Positions 54,895 to 63,536 are shown, counted from the stretch's first letter. The stretch: 64,000 bases of DNA from Streptomyces sp. RPT161 (GCF_027533845.1 NZ_JAPZVN010000008.1:124001-188000); one strand, 5' to 3'. Program-made: numbers and translations. The notes: generated from the sequence alone by a model not told the origin.

Positions 54895-56552
54895 GACAGC
54901 CCCTCAGCGATCGGGCCCAGCGCCAGCGCGGGGAAGTACGTCAGACCGGTGACGATCAGCACGGTGCCCACCAACAGCCCCGCGAACAGCGGCTTTTCGG
55001 TGCGCAGGGTGCCCGCGGTCTCCGGGACCGGCCGCTGCTCGGCGAGCGAGCCGGCCAGCGCCAGCACGAACACCATCGGCAGGAAGCGACCCAGCAGGAC
55101 CGCGAGACCGGTCGTGGTGTTGAACCAGTCGGTGTTGGCGTTCAGACCCGCGAAGGCCGAACCGTTGTTGTTGGCCGCGGAGGTGTACGCGTAGAGCACC
55201 TCGGAGAAGCCGTGCGGGCCGGGGTTGGCCGCCGAGTGGATCGGCGTCGGCAGGGCCATCGCCAGCGCGGTGAAGATCAGCGCCACCGCGGGGGTGATCA
55301 GGATGTAGCACGCGGCGAACTTGATCTCCCGGCCGCCGATCTTCTTGCCCAGGTACTCGGGGGTGCGGCCGACCATCAGACCGGCGATGAACACCGCGAT
55401 GATCGCCATGATCAGCATGCCGTATAGGCCGGAACCGGTACCGCCGGGCGCGAGTTCGCCGAGCATCATGGCGAGCAGGTCGAGGCCGCCGCCGAAGGCG
55501 GTGAACGACGAGTGGAAGGAGTCCACCGCGCCGGTCGAGGTGAGCGTCGTGCTGACCGAGAAGAGCGCGGACGCTCCGACGCCGAACCGCTGCTCCTTGC
55601 CCTCCATCGCGCCGTGCGCGGCCTGGAGCGCGGCGCCCGGGTGGGCGAACTCGGTCCAGCTCATCAGGACGACGAAGCCCAGCCAGATGATGAACATCGC
55701 GGCGAGGATCGCGTAGCCCTGCTTCACGTTGCCGACCAGCTTGCCGAAGGTGCGGGTGAGCGCGAACGGGATGACGAGGATCAGGAAGATCTCGAAGAGG
55801 TTGGTGAAGGCGTTCGGGTTCTCGAACGGGTGGGCCGAGTTGGCGTTGAAGAAGCCACCGCCGTTGGTGCCCAGTTCCTTGATCGCCTCCTGCGAGGCGA
55901 CCCCGCCGACCGGCATGCCCTGCGAACCACCGGTCAGGGTGGTCAGGTTGTGCCAGGTGCCGAAGTCCTGGATGGCGCCGCAGGCGACCAGCACGATCGC
56001 GGCGACGAAGGAGAGCGGCAGCAGGATGCGGACGGTGGTGCGCACCAGGTCCGACCAGAAGTTGCCGAGCTCACCGGTGCGCGACCGGGCGAAGCCGCGG
56101 ACCAGCGCGATGGCCACCGCGATGCCGACGGCGGCGGAGACGAAGTTCTGCACCGCCAGGCCACCGGTCTGCACGACGTGACCCATCGTGGTCTCGCCGG
56201 AGTACGACTGCCAGTTGGTGTTGGTGACGAAGGAGGCGGCGGTGTTGAACGCCTGCTGCGGTGTGACGGCGGCGAAGCCGAGCGAGCCGGGCAGGTGGTT
56301 CTGGATCCGCTGCAGCAGGTAGAGGAACAGGACGCTGATCAGCGAGAAGGCGAGGACGCCGCGCAGATAGGCGGGCCAGCGCATCTCGGTGTCGGGGTTG
56401 GCGCCAATGGAGCGGTAGATCAAGCGCTCCACGCGCAGGTGCTTCTTCGAGCTGTAGACCCCGGCCATGTAGTCGCCGAGGGGCACGTACACCAGGGCGA
56501 GCGCCACGACCAGCGCGGAGACCTGGAGCACGTCTGCGAGTATCGGGCTCAT
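54891..56552 (-). CDS. kdpA: Potassium-transporting ATPase subunit A
   Basis: KdpA (553 aa), the K+-selective channel-like subunit related to Trk/Ktr proteins. Ten membrane segments and the four selectivity-filter regions are seen (for example [45 protein letters not shown] and [12 protein letters not shown]). ATG 56552 follows kdpF by eight bases and its stop overlaps kdpB. An upstream open frame to 56765 runs through kdpF and was rejected. Confidence 0.96.
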
Positions 56553-56560
56553 GTGGACGC

Positions 56561-56650
56561 TCAGAACCTCTCCGGGTAGATGAGGGCGAGGACCAGGTAA
56601 CCCAGCAGGGCGACGGCCACGACGAGGCCGGTGATGTTCTCGGCGCTCAC
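56561..56650 (-). CDS. kdpF: Potassium-transporting ATPase subunit F
   Basis: A 29-residue single-pass membrane peptide that stabilises the Kdp complex. It has the family pattern: a short polar start, a hydrophobic helix ([20 protein letters not shown]) and the ending PERF. GTG 56650 overlaps the preceding small gene as GTGA, and kdpA follows eight bases after the stop. Too short for routine gene calling. Confidence 0.92.
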   Translation of the reverse strand: MSAENITGLVVAVALLGYLVLALIYPERF

Positions 56651-56730
56651 AGCTTCGCAACCCCCTTGGCGACCAGAGCCACCAGCGCGAAGACCGCGAG
56701 AGTGGTGAGGACGAAGGCCAAGTCGGCCAT
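56647..56730 (-). CDS. 27-residue membrane peptide at the head of the kdp operon
   Basis: ATG 56730, with AGGAG seven bases upstream, opens a 27-codon frame ending in a TGA that overlaps the kdpF start (GTGA). The product is one hydrophobic helix (residues about 3-22, with [20 protein letters not shown]) and a short Lys-rich end. The good ribosome-binding site and coupling make it very likely to be translated. It may be an extra Kdp subunit, a KdpF-like peptide, or a leader setting kdpF translation. I do not know a named family. Confidence 0.75.
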   Translation of the reverse strand: MADLAFVLTTLAVFALVALVAKGVAKL

Positions 56731-56804
56731 CGCGTGCTCCTATTTCGGGATCGGATTTCGGACAACGTCGAGTGAAACCGCCGATCCTCCGAACGCGAGC
56801 CGCG

Positions 56805-56845
56805 TTGACGCCTCCCTTACGCCCTTTGTCGCGCCCTTGACGCCT
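56805..56845 (-). promoter_or_regulatory. Direct repeats upstream of the kdp operon (candidate KdpE sites)
   Basis: TTGACGCCT occurs at 56805-56813 and 56837-56845, 32 bases apart (three helical turns), with a related TTACGCCC at 56817-56824 between them. On the transcribed strand they read AGGCGTCAA. They lie 75-115 bases before the first small gene, a usual place for OmpR-family activator sites. Confidence 0.4.
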
Positions 56846-56861
56846 TCCATACGCACAAGAA

Positions 56862-56907
56862 AAACCGGTGGCCCGGACCTGTTTTCACAGGTCCGGGCCA
56901 CCGGTTT
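56862..56907 (-). terminator. Terminator of the DUF3710 unit, 21-bp perfect stem
   Basis: Positions 56862-56882 pair perfectly with 56887-56907 around a TTTC loop (arm begins AAACCGGTGGCCC). It lies about 90 bases past the DUF3710 stop and insulates the kdp promoter from it. Confidence 0.85.
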
Positions 56908-56995
56908 CCTACGTATTGAAGGCGTTATCCCATCGCGTCCAAAACGCGATCCGCCGCGCCCGGGCAGGCACCGCGGCGCGGACGGCCGACCGCTG

Positions 56996-57772
56996 TCAGC
57001 GGACCTCGGTGATCTCCGGGCCGCGGCGCATCGGGTCGATGCCGTCGGAGAACTTGCCCGGCGCGCCCTGGTCCTGGAGGCCCTCCGGCATCATCTGGGC
57101 GTCGTCGGGGAGTTTGAGGACGACGGGGTCGCGCGGAGCCATCGGCGAGTCGCCCCGGTTGACCACGGTGTCCCGGAAGATCTGCTCCAGCACACCGGCG
57201 GCCTGCGGATGCACCGCGCCCTGACCGGAGATCACTCCGCGCAGGAACCAGCGCGGCCCGTCGCAGCCGACGAAGCGCACCAGCTGCACACCGTTGGTGC
57301 CGTCCGGCAGCTGCACCGGGACCTGCGCGCGCAGCTCCCAGCCGAGCGGGCCCTCGACCTCGTCGATGACACCGCCCTGCTGGGTGATCCCGGAAGCGAT
57401 CTCCTCGCGTACCTCGCCCCAGATCCCCTCGGACTTGGGCGCGGCGAACGCCTGTAGCTGGATGGCGCTGTCCTGGAGCACGACGGTCGCCGCGACGATC
57501 GCGTCGCCCGCCACCTCCACCCGCAGCTCCATGCCGTCCACCCCGGGCACGAACAGCCCGCCGAGGTCCACCCGGCCCTCGCCGGGGTTGCTGACCTCAC
57601 TGATGTCCCACGGTCCGTCCGGGCGCGGGGCTGGCGGCAGGTTGAAGCGCCGGGACTCCTCCGGCTCCTCTGACGCGTCGGCGTCCTGTGTCGTCTCGTC
57701 CGGGCCCGCCTCTTCGGCAAGCCCGTCGAGGGCGTCTTCGCGCTCCTTGCGGCGACGACGGAACACGGTCAC
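56996..57772 (-). CDS. DUF3710 family protein
   Basis: A 258-aa cytosolic actinobacterial protein of unknown function. A basic then acidic N-terminus (residues 1-45; RRRRKERED, then Glu/Asp-rich) leads to the conserved domain with GPWDISEV, VDLGGLFVPGVDGMELRVEV, LQAFAAPKSEGIWGEVR, and VQLVRFVGCDGPRWFLRGV. GTG 57772 overlaps the dut stop as GTGA. Its place behind dut is conserved in actinobacteria, which hints at a nucleotide or DNA role, but nothing more can be read. Confidence 0.87.
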   Translation of the reverse strand: MTVFRRRRKEREDALDGLAEEAGPDETTQDADASEEPEESRRFNLPPAPRPDGPWDISEVSNPGEGRVDLGGLFVPGVDGMELRVEVAGDAIVAATVVLQDSAIQLQAFAAPKSEGIWGEVREEIASGITQQGGVIDEVEGPLGWELRAQVPVQLPDGTNGVQLVRFVGCDGPRWFLRGVISGQGAVHPQAAGVLEQIFRDTVVNRGDSPMAPRDPVVLKLPDDAQMMPEGLQDQGAPGKFSDGIDPMRRGPEITEVR

Positions 57773-58311
57773 TGTCCTTCCCGGTCTGCGGCGACCGAAG
57801 CGTAGCCCTTACCGATCGTAGAACCCGTCGTACGAGCCGCCGGGCCCGCCACCGCGGCATGCCCCCCAGTGGAGCCGAAGCCCCCCGCGGCCCTCGCAGA
57901 GCCGGGCAGCTCCGCGACCTCGTGGAAGCGGACCTTCTCGACCTGCTGGACGACCAGCTGGGCGATCCGGTCGAACCGCTCGAACCGTACGCTCTCGCGC
58001 GGGTCCAGGTTGACCACAATCACCTTGATCTCCCCACGGTACCCGGCATCCACCGTCCCGGGCGTATTCACCATGGAGACACCACACCGAGCGGCAAGCC
58101 CCGAACGCGGGTGGACGAACGCGGCGTACCCGTCGGGCAGCGCGATGGCGATGCCGGTCGGCAGCACCATGCGCTCGCCGGGGGCGAGTTCGGCGGCCTC
58201 GGTGGTCACCAGGTCGACGCCCGCGTCGCCGGGGTGGCCGTAGGACGGGATGGGAACCTCGGGGTCGACGCGGCGGATCAGCACGTCCACCGGTTCGCGG
58301 GCGGCACTCAC
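57769..58311 (-). CDS. dut: dUTP diphosphatase
   Basis: Trimeric dUTPase (180 aa) that removes dUTP and supplies dUMP. All five motifs are visible: HPGDAGVDL (1), HPRSGLAARCG (2), NTPGTVDAGYRGEIKV (3), RFDRIAQLVVQQV (4) and a C-terminal GGFGSTGGHA (5). The C-terminus has about 25 extra residues after motif 5. GTG 58311 overlaps the thioesterase stop, and its own stop overlaps the DUF3710 start, so three genes are coupled. Confidence 0.95.
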   Translation of the reverse strand: MSAAREPVDVLIRRVDPEVPIPSYGHPGDAGVDLVTTEAAELAPGERMVLPTGIAIALPDGYAAFVHPRSGLAARCGVSMVNTPGTVDAGYRGEIKVIVVNLDPRESVRFERFDRIAQLVVQQVEKVRFHEVAELPGSARAAGGFGSTGGHAAVAGPAARTTGSTIGKGYASVAADREGQ

Positions 58312-58913
58312 GGGTTCACCTCGAAGGCGCGGGCGACCTTGACCTGGTCGGGGTCGGCGAGGGCGGCCTTGATCTCCTGGGGGCGGCCGTTCTTGGTGAA
58401 GTGTTCGAGCTTCACCTCGACGAAGACGGCGTCGGCGCGCACCGCCACCGGCCCGTCCGGGCCGCCTATCCGGCCGACGGCGGAACCGTAGATCTTGCGC
58501 CCCGCGACGCCGGTGCAGCGCGCCTGGAGATGGAGGGTGGCGCCGACCGGGACCGGACGCAGGAAGTCGGTCTCCAGCCGGCCGGTGACCGCGATGACCC
58601 GCAGCAGCCAGTTCAGCGAGCCCAGCGTCTCGTCCAGCGCCAGCGTCAGCACACCGCCGTGGGCGAGGCCGGGGGCGCCCTGGTGGGCGGGGCGCACGGT
58701 GAACTCGGCGGTGACGGTGACGCCCTCGCCGGCCCGTGCCTGAAGGTGCAGCCCGTGCGGCTGGTCCTCGCCGCAGCCGAAGCACTGGTCGTAGTGCGCC
58801 CCCAGCAGCGTGCCCGGCTCGGGGGCCTCGGGGTGCCGGACCGGTGGGGTCGCCTCAGGCGGTGGCGTCAGCGCGGCGCCAACGCCGCTGTCGGATCCTG
58901 TAGCTGCACTCAC
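58308..58913 (-). CDS. PaaI-type hotdog-fold thioesterase
   Basis: A 201-aa hotdog-fold acyl-CoA thioesterase. A Pro/Ala-rich N-terminus (1-35) precedes CFGCGEDQPHGLHLQ and the catalytic-helix segment APGLAHGGVLTLALDETLG (about residues 80-98), with TGRLETDFLRPVPVGATL following, as in 4HBT/PaaI proteins. The CxxC-type CFGCG opening is common in actinobacterial members. GTG 58913; its stop overlaps the dut start (GTGA). The substrate is unknown, and the link to dut may only be shared expression. Confidence 0.85.
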   Translation of the reverse strand: MSAATGSDSGVGAALTPPPEATPPVRHPEAPEPGTLLGAHYDQCFGCGEDQPHGLHLQARAGEGVTVTAEFTVRPAHQGAPGLAHGGVLTLALDETLGSLNWLLRVIAVTGRLETDFLRPVPVGATLHLQARCTGVAGRKIYGSAVGRIGGPDGPVAVRADAVFVEVKLEHFTKNGRPQEIKAALADPDQVKVARAFEVNP

Positions 58914-59063
58914 GGCCCGAACCCTACCCTCCTACGGGTGCGGAATCCGTACGGTGCGCACAGGGGATCGAATCGCCCGGCACGTACCGGAAGCGAGCCT
59001 TCCGGTACGCGGGGGTGTGGAGCGGTCGAACGCGTTCATAGTCACGCGTGTCAAGCTGTTGCC

Positions 59064-59510
59064 ATGCAGCCTTACGACGAACGCCTCACCGTGCCGCGCT
59101 CCTGGTGGTTCCTCGCCGTGGTGGGTGGAATCGGCTGTGCGCTGATAGCGCTGCCGTTCGGGACGCTGCCGCTGCTCGGTGTCTTCGTCGGGGCGACGGC
59201 GCTGTTCCTGGCCCTGGTGAGTTCCTACGGTTCGGCGCGGATCCGGGTGGTCGCCGGGTCGCTGGTGGCCGGGGAGGCGAAGATCCCGGTGGAGGCGCTG
59301 GGCGAGGCGCTGGCACTGGACGCCGAGGAGGCGCGGGCATGGCGCACGTACAAGGCGGACATGCGGGCCTTCATGCTGCTGCGCAGCTATGTGCCGACCG
59401 CGTTGAAGGTCGAGGTCACCGATCCGCAGGACCCGACCCCGTACCTGTACCTGTCGACCCGCTCGCCGGAGCGGCTGGCCGCGGCACTGGAGGCGGTCAG
59501 GGCGCGCTAG
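59064..59510 (+). CDS. DUF3093 family membrane protein
   Basis: A 148-aa actinobacterial protein. A short cytosolic start with YDERLTVPRSWW is followed by two close membrane helices (about 14-60) and a C-terminal cytosolic domain with EAKIPVEALGEALALD and YLYLSTRSPERLAAAL, diagnostic for DUF3093. Function unknown. ATG 59064; divergent from the thioesterase-dut unit across 150 bases. Its last 14 bases overlap the convergent gene. Confidence 0.87.
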   Translation: MQPYDERLTVPRSWWFLAVVGGIGCALIALPFGTLPLLGVFVGATALFLALVSSYGSARIRVVAGSLVAGEAKIPVEALGEALALDAEEARAWRTYKADMRAFMLLRSYVPTALKVEVTDPQDPTPYLYLSTRSPERLAAALEAVRAR

Positions 59511-60264
59511 GCGCGTCCAGGTCTTCCCAGGGCATCTGGCGCTGGCGCAGGTCGGCGCGGACCCGCTGGGCGAGCTTGCGGGTGTCGCGCCGGTTCAGTA
59601 CGGCACCGACGGCGGCGCCGACCATCAAAGGCGTGAGCGTCGGCAGGTGGCGCGCGGTGCGCTTGACGAGCTGCTGGCGCAGCTCGCGCTTCATCTGGGC
59701 GCTGAGCGCGACGTCGACCGAGGACGGCTTGCTGACCTGGATGCCGCGCTGCTCGGTCCACGCGCCGAGGTAGGCGGCGGCGCGCTGCCGGACCGTACCG
59801 GTCGCGGGCACGCCGTAGACCTCGTGCAGCTCGGCGATGAGCTTGAACTCCACGGCCGCCACCGCGAGCGTCTCGGCGGCCAGTTCGGCGGTCATGGCGG
59901 GCGGCACCGGGAGCATCGCGGCGGCGCCGATGCCCGCACCGACGGTGGCGGTACCGGCGGTCGCCCCCGCGACCAGCCGGTCGGCGATCTCCTCCGGGCC
60001 GAGGCCGGGGAACTGCGCCCGCAGCGTGGCCAGGTCGCGGACCGGGATCCGTGGCGCGGCGTCGACCAGCCGCTCGGTGAGCACGGTGGCACCGGCCCGC
60101 GCGCCGCTGCCCACCCGACGCACGAGCGAGACTCCCCGCCGGACGCCCACCGCCGCCCGGTCGGGCCGCGTCGCGCGCCGCTGGTCAGCGGAGCCTCGCT
60201 CGCCGTCGTCTGCCGCCGGAGCGCCGACCTTGCCCTTCTTCCGGAACGGTACGGGGCCCGCCAC
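59497..60264 (-). CDS. Conserved hypothetical protein, EcsC-like in part
   Basis: A 255-aa protein. Residues 1-50 are basic and Ala/Arg-rich. A Gly/Ala-rich hydrophobic middle (about 100-150; VGAGIGAAAMLPVPPAMTAE) leads into AVEFKLIAELHEVYGVP, and a second hydrophobic patch lies at TLTPLMVGAAVGAVLNRRDT. The middle loosely resembles EcsC-family proteins, which I cannot confirm. Membrane association is likely. GTG 60264 follows the DUF4193 gene by 14 bases, so both are probably in one unit. Confidence 0.65.
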   Translation of the reverse strand: MAGPVPFRKKGKVGAPAADDGERGSADQRRATRPDRAAVGVRRGVSLVRRVGSGARAGATVLTERLVDAAPRIPVRDLATLRAQFPGLGPEEIADRLVAGATAGTATVGAGIGAAAMLPVPPAMTAELAAETLAVAAVEFKLIAELHEVYGVPATGTVRQRAAAYLGAWTEQRGIQVSKPSSVDVALSAQMKRELRQQLVKRTARHLPTLTPLMVGAAVGAVLNRRDTRKLAQRVRADLRQRQMPWEDLDAPSAP

Positions 60265-60278
60265 GGCTACCCCGGCCG

Positions 60279-60578
60279 TCAGGCCGCGCAGTCGCGGCAG
60301 ATCGGCTGGCCGTTCTTCTCCTCGGCCAGCTGGCTGCGGTGGTGCACCAGGAAGCAGCTCATGCAGGTGAACTCGTCCGCCTGGCGGGGCAGCACCCGCA
60401 CCGAGAGCTCTTCGTTGGAGAGGTCAGCGCCGGGCAGTTCGAGTCCCTCGGCCTGCTCGAACTCGTCGATGTCCACGGTGGACGTCGACTTGTCGTTCCG
60501 CCGGGCCTTCAGTTCCTCGATGCTGTCTTCGTTGACGTCGTCATCGGTCTTGCGTGGCGTGTCGTAATCGGTTGCCAT
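60279..60578 (-). CDS. DUF4193 family protein
   Basis: A 99-aa acidic actinobacterial protein. The N-terminal half has TDYDTPRKTDDDVNEDSIEE and ELKARR, the signature of DUF4193. The C-terminal half holds a likely zinc ribbon with CMSC and CRDC (four cysteines, residues about 74 and 96). ATG 60578 is preceded by AGGGGGAGAG. Function unknown; related short zinc-ribbon proteins can bind nucleic acid or RNA polymerase. It is transcribed from the long gap after cutS. Confidence 0.9.
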   Translation of the reverse strand: MATDYDTPRKTDDDVNEDSIEELKARRNDKSTSTVDIDEFEQAEGLELPGADLSNEELSVRVLPRQADEFTCMSCFLVHHRSQLAEEKNGQPICRDCAA

Positions 60579-61008
60579 GGCGCTCTCCCCCTCTGGGTGT
60601 TTGCGGTATCTCCAGCGCACGTAACGCGCGAGGGGCCGGTCTTGTGCCCGACCCGAGGCGGAGATTTTGCCTCACATCAAGGCCTGTTACTCAATCGACA
60701 CCCAACCGCACCCCCGAAGAGGTGATCGGGTGGGCTGCCTATCAGGACCGAACACGGTCCGAATGTCGCACTTCACTCACGCCGTCACGTGTACTTCCCG
60801 TGATCATGACCTGCGGAAACATGGATTTTTCGGCTTTTTGCGCAAGTGAACTGATCACTCAGAGTATGCATGGCCGAAATCGCATGTGCGATCGGTCACA
60901 GGGGGCCAAACGGTCGGACAGATCAGAAAATTCCGCGCGAAGCGAACGCGTCCCGGGCGCGCCGCACACTATCGCCCGATCGGGTTACCCCGCTGGTCAC
61001 GTCGCAGG
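60579..61008. other. 430-base intergenic region between cutS and the DUF4193 gene
   Basis: No gene is convincing here. The middle (60780-60900) is clearly less GC-rich than its surroundings and includes an inverted repeat ATCGCA-TG-TGCGAT at 60879-60892 and CTGATCAC/TGATCATGA-like pieces. It must hold the DUF4193 promoter; a 60-codon plus-strand frame has no ribosome-binding site or recognisable content. Confidence 0.5.
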
Positions 61009-62280
61009 TCACAGCGGGATGGCGACCCGCATCACCAGGCCGCCGCCGTCCCGGGGCGTGGCGGTGATCGAGCCGCCGTGCGCCCGGGCCACCGACCGGA
61101 CGATCGACAGGCCGAGCCCGACACCCTTGTCGCTGTGGGTGCGCTCGGTACGCAGCCTGCGGAACGGCTCGAAGATGTTGTCCAGCTCGTACGCCGGGAC
61201 CACCGGGCCGGTGTTGGCGACGGTCAGCACGGCCTGCCCGTCCTCGGTGGCCGTGTTGACCTCCACCCAGCCGTCCGGAGCGTTGTAGCGCACCGCGTTC
61301 TGCACCAGGTTGAGCGCGATCCGCTCCAGCAGCACCCCGCTCCCCCGCACCACCGCGGGCTGGAGGTTCTCGCCGCGCAGCTCCACACCCTTGGCGACGG
61401 CCTCGGCACGGGTCTGGTCGAGCGCCTGGGTGGCCACCTCGGCGAGATCGACCGGTTTGCGCTCCACCACCTCGTTGTCGCTGCGGGCGAGCAGCAAGAG
61501 CCCCTCGACCAGCTGCTCGCTGCGCAGATTGGTGGCCAGCAGCGTCTTGCCCAGCTGCTGCAGGTCGGGCGAGGCGTTGGGGTCGGCGAGCTGCACCTCC
61601 AGCAGGGTGCGGTTGATCGCCAGCGGGGTGCGCAGCTCATGGGAGGCGTTGGAGACGAAGCGGCGTTGCGACTCGAAGGAGCGCCCCAGCCGGTCGAGCA
61701 TGTCGTCGAAGGTGTCGGCCAGCTCCTTCAGCTCGTCGTCCGGGCCGTCCATCTCGATCCGCCGGGACAGGTCGGAGCCGGCCACCGCGCGGGCGGTGCG
61801 CATGATCCGGCCCAGCGGCGCCAGCACCCGTCCGGCCATCACATAGCCGAAGGCGAACGCGACCACCGTCAGGCCGAGCAGCGCCAGCAGCGAGCGGCGC
61901 AGCAGGTCGCTCAGCGCGTGCTCGCGCTGCGCCCGCATGCACTGGTCGAGCGCGTCGTTGAAGTTCGACGTGGTCAGGCTGGGATCGGACAGTCCGGGAC
62001 AGGTGTTGCTGGTGATCTGCACCTTGCCGCTGTACAGCCGGAACGGCGCCTCGTCACCGGAGTGCATGGCCTGCGCGGCGAGCAGGTAGATGATCAGCAG
62101 CAGCAGTACACCGGCGATCAGGAACATGCCGCCGTACAGCACGGTCAGCCTTATCCGGATCGTCGGCCGCAGCCAGGGGCCGGTGGCCTCCGCGGGGCGC
62201 GGGTCCCACGTCGGCTTCGGCGGGGTCTTGGGCGGCGGTCCGGACACCGGGGACGAGGAGGGGGAGGACGAGACGGCCAT
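61009..62280 (-). CDS. cutS: Sensor histidine kinase CutS
   Basis: Membrane histidine kinase (423 aa). A Pro/Ser-rich cytosolic N-terminus (1-40), two membrane helices (about 44-70 and 150-175) around an extracytoplasmic loop of about 80 residues with two cysteines, a HAMP linker, HisKA with His in SNASHELRTPLAINR (about 240), and an HATPase domain with NAVRYNAPDGW and GVGLGLSIVRSVARAHGG. The loop cysteines may form a disulfide and so act as a redox or secretion-stress sensor, which is inference. The name rests on pairing with CutR and on synteny with dut/DUF4193 as in S. coelicolor. Confidence 0.85.
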   Translation of the reverse strand: MAVSSSPSSSPVSGPPPKTPPKPTWDPRPAEATGPWLRPTIRIRLTVLYGGMFLIAGVLLLLIIYLLAAQAMHSGDEAPFRLYSGKVQITSNTCPGLSDPSLTTSNFNDALDQCMRAQREHALSDLLRRSLLALLGLTVVAFAFGYVMAGRVLAPLGRIMRTARAVAGSDLSRRIEMDGPDDELKELADTFDDMLDRLGRSFESQRRFVSNASHELRTPLAINRTLLEVQLADPNASPDLQQLGKTLLATNLRSEQLVEGLLLLARSDNEVVERKPVDLAEVATQALDQTRAEAVAKGVELRGENLQPAVVRGSGVLLERIALNLVQNAVRYNAPDGWVEVNTATEDGQAVLTVANTGPVVPAYELDNIFEPFRRLRTERTHSDKGVGLGLSIVRSVARAHGGSITATPRDGGGLVMRVAIPL

Positions 62281-62286
62281 GGCGGA

Positions 62287-62940
62287 TCAGATCCGGTATC
62301 CCGAGCCGGGCACCGTCACGATGACGGCGGGCTCGCCGAGCTTGCGCCGCAGCGTCATGACCGTCACCCGCACCACGTTGGTGAACGGGTCGGTGTTCTC
62401 GTCCCACGCCTTCTCCAGCAGCTGCTCGGCGGAGACCACCGACCCCTCGCTGCGCAGGAGTACCTCAAGCACCGCGAACTCCTTGGGCGCCAGATGCACC
62501 TCCTTGCCGTCCCGGAAGACCTCGCGGCGGTTCGGGTCCAGCTTGATCCCGGCCCGCTCCAGCACCGGGGGCAGCGGCACGCTGGTGCGCCGGCCCAGGG
62601 CACGCACCCGGGCGGTCAGCTCGCTGAACGCGAACGGCTTGGGCAGGTAGTCGTCAGCGCCCAGTTCCAGGCCCTCGACCCGGTCGCTGACGTCGCCCGC
62701 GGCGGTCAGCATGAGGACCCGGGTGGGCAGCCCGAGGCCGACCAGCTTGCGGCACACCTCGTCGCCGTGCACCACGGGAAGGTCGCGGTCGAGGACCACC
62801 ACGTCGTAGTCGTTGACCCCGATGCGCTCCAGAGCGGCAGCGCCGTCGTAGACGACATCGACGGCCATGGCCTCCCGGCGCAGGCCGGTGGCCACGGCAT
62901 CGGCGAGCAGCTGCTCGTCCTCGACGACGAGTACGCGCAC
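62287..62940 (-). CDS. cutR: Response regulator CutR
   Basis: OmpR-family regulator (217 aa, the same length I recall for S. lividans CutR). The receiver domain has VEDEQLLADAVATGL, phosphoacceptor Asp in VVLDRDLPVVHGD, and Lys in LPKPFAF. The winged helix (about 125-217) has LAPKEFAVLEVLLRSEG and VVRVTVMTLRRKLGEP. GTG 62940 was chosen: GGAAGG lies ten bases upstream and the conserved opening RVLVVEDEQ begins there. It is six bases before cutS. cutRS was found in S. lividans as affecting actinorhodin production (established). Confidence 0.88.
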   Translation of the reverse strand: MRVLVVEDEQLLADAVATGLRREAMAVDVVYDGAAALERIGVNDYDVVVLDRDLPVVHGDEVCRKLVGLGLPTRVLMLTAAGDVSDRVEGLELGADDYLPKPFAFSELTARVRALGRRTSVPLPPVLERAGIKLDPNRREVFRDGKEVHLAPKEFAVLEVLLRSEGSVVSAEQLLEKAWDENTDPFTNVVRVTVMTLRRKLGEPAVIVTVPGSGYRI

Positions 62941-63235
62941 GAGGCAGGTTCCTTCCACGAAACAGACTGGGTGTCCCTACATCCTGCCTTGGATGCCCAT
63001 AAAACACCGGTAAGCGGCCGTGCGGGAGTCCGGGAGGACGTCCGGCGGAGGGCGGCGGCGAGGCCGTCGGCAAACTTCTCCGGCATAAGGAGGTTTCCGT
63101 TCCGCCGGGGCAGGGGAAGACGACTGCAACCCCGCGGTCACGACCCACACCTCGCGCGTATCCGTGCGCGTTCACAGTGATCGCCCAGAGCAGACACACC
63201 ACCTTGTGCCACCGACGACAACGAGGGGGCGCCTC

Positions 63236-63409
63236 ATGGACGCATTCACCACCGGAATCATGCAACGCATACGGAATGCCGAGTCCGACCTGCACCGTGC
63301 CCTGGAGACCGGAGACGAGTTCCTGGCCGAGGTGGAGCAGGCCGAGCTTGACGACCTGCACCGCCTCGCCGCCGAGCACGGTGTCGTGGTCTCTCGCAAG
63401 GTCGCCTGA
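63236..63409 (+). CDS. Small acidic helical protein (57 aa)
   Basis: Not recognised as a named family. ATG 63236 has GAGGGGG seven bases upstream, favouring it over a GTG at 63164. The product is almost wholly helical and acidic (MQRIRNAESDLHRALETGD, then EVEQAELDDLHRLAAEHG), with no membrane segment. It is divergent from cutR across a 295-base gap, in which no other motif was recognised, and is followed at once by a hairpin with a T tract. Similar short proteins are common in Streptomyces. Confidence 0.75.
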   Translation: MDAFTTGIMQRIRNAESDLHRALETGDEFLAEVEQAELDDLHRLAAEHGVVVSRKVA

Positions 63410-63424
63410 TTCCGCCAGGTGAAG

Positions 63425-63447
63425 GCGCGGCTTCGCGCTCTTTTTTA
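63425..63447 (+). terminator. Intrinsic terminator after the 57-residue gene
   Basis: GCGCG-GCTT-CGCGC followed by CTCTTTTTTA, 16 bases past the stop. The T6 run makes this the most E. coli-like terminator in the window. Confidence 0.7.
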
Positions 63448-63473
63448 TTTCGGGACCGAATCACTGACGTGTA

Positions 63474-63512
63474 CCGCGCCCCGGACGCCTCGACGAGGCG
63501 TCCGGGGCGCGG
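63474..63512. terminator. Bidirectional terminator, 19-bp perfect stem
   Basis: CCGCGCCCCGGACGCCTCG at 63474-63492 is the exact reverse complement of 63494-63512, with a one-base centre. It lies between the small plus-strand gene and the convergent inositol-phosphatase gene, 25 bases from the latter's stop. Confidence 0.85.
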
Positions 63513-63536
63513 GCGCATCCGGGCCGTCGGCGCGGC

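Noticed and set aside
60667-60849. 60-codon plus-strand frame between cutS and the DUF4193 gene
   Set aside because: No ribosome-binding site, mixed composition unlike neighbouring genes, no recognisable motif.
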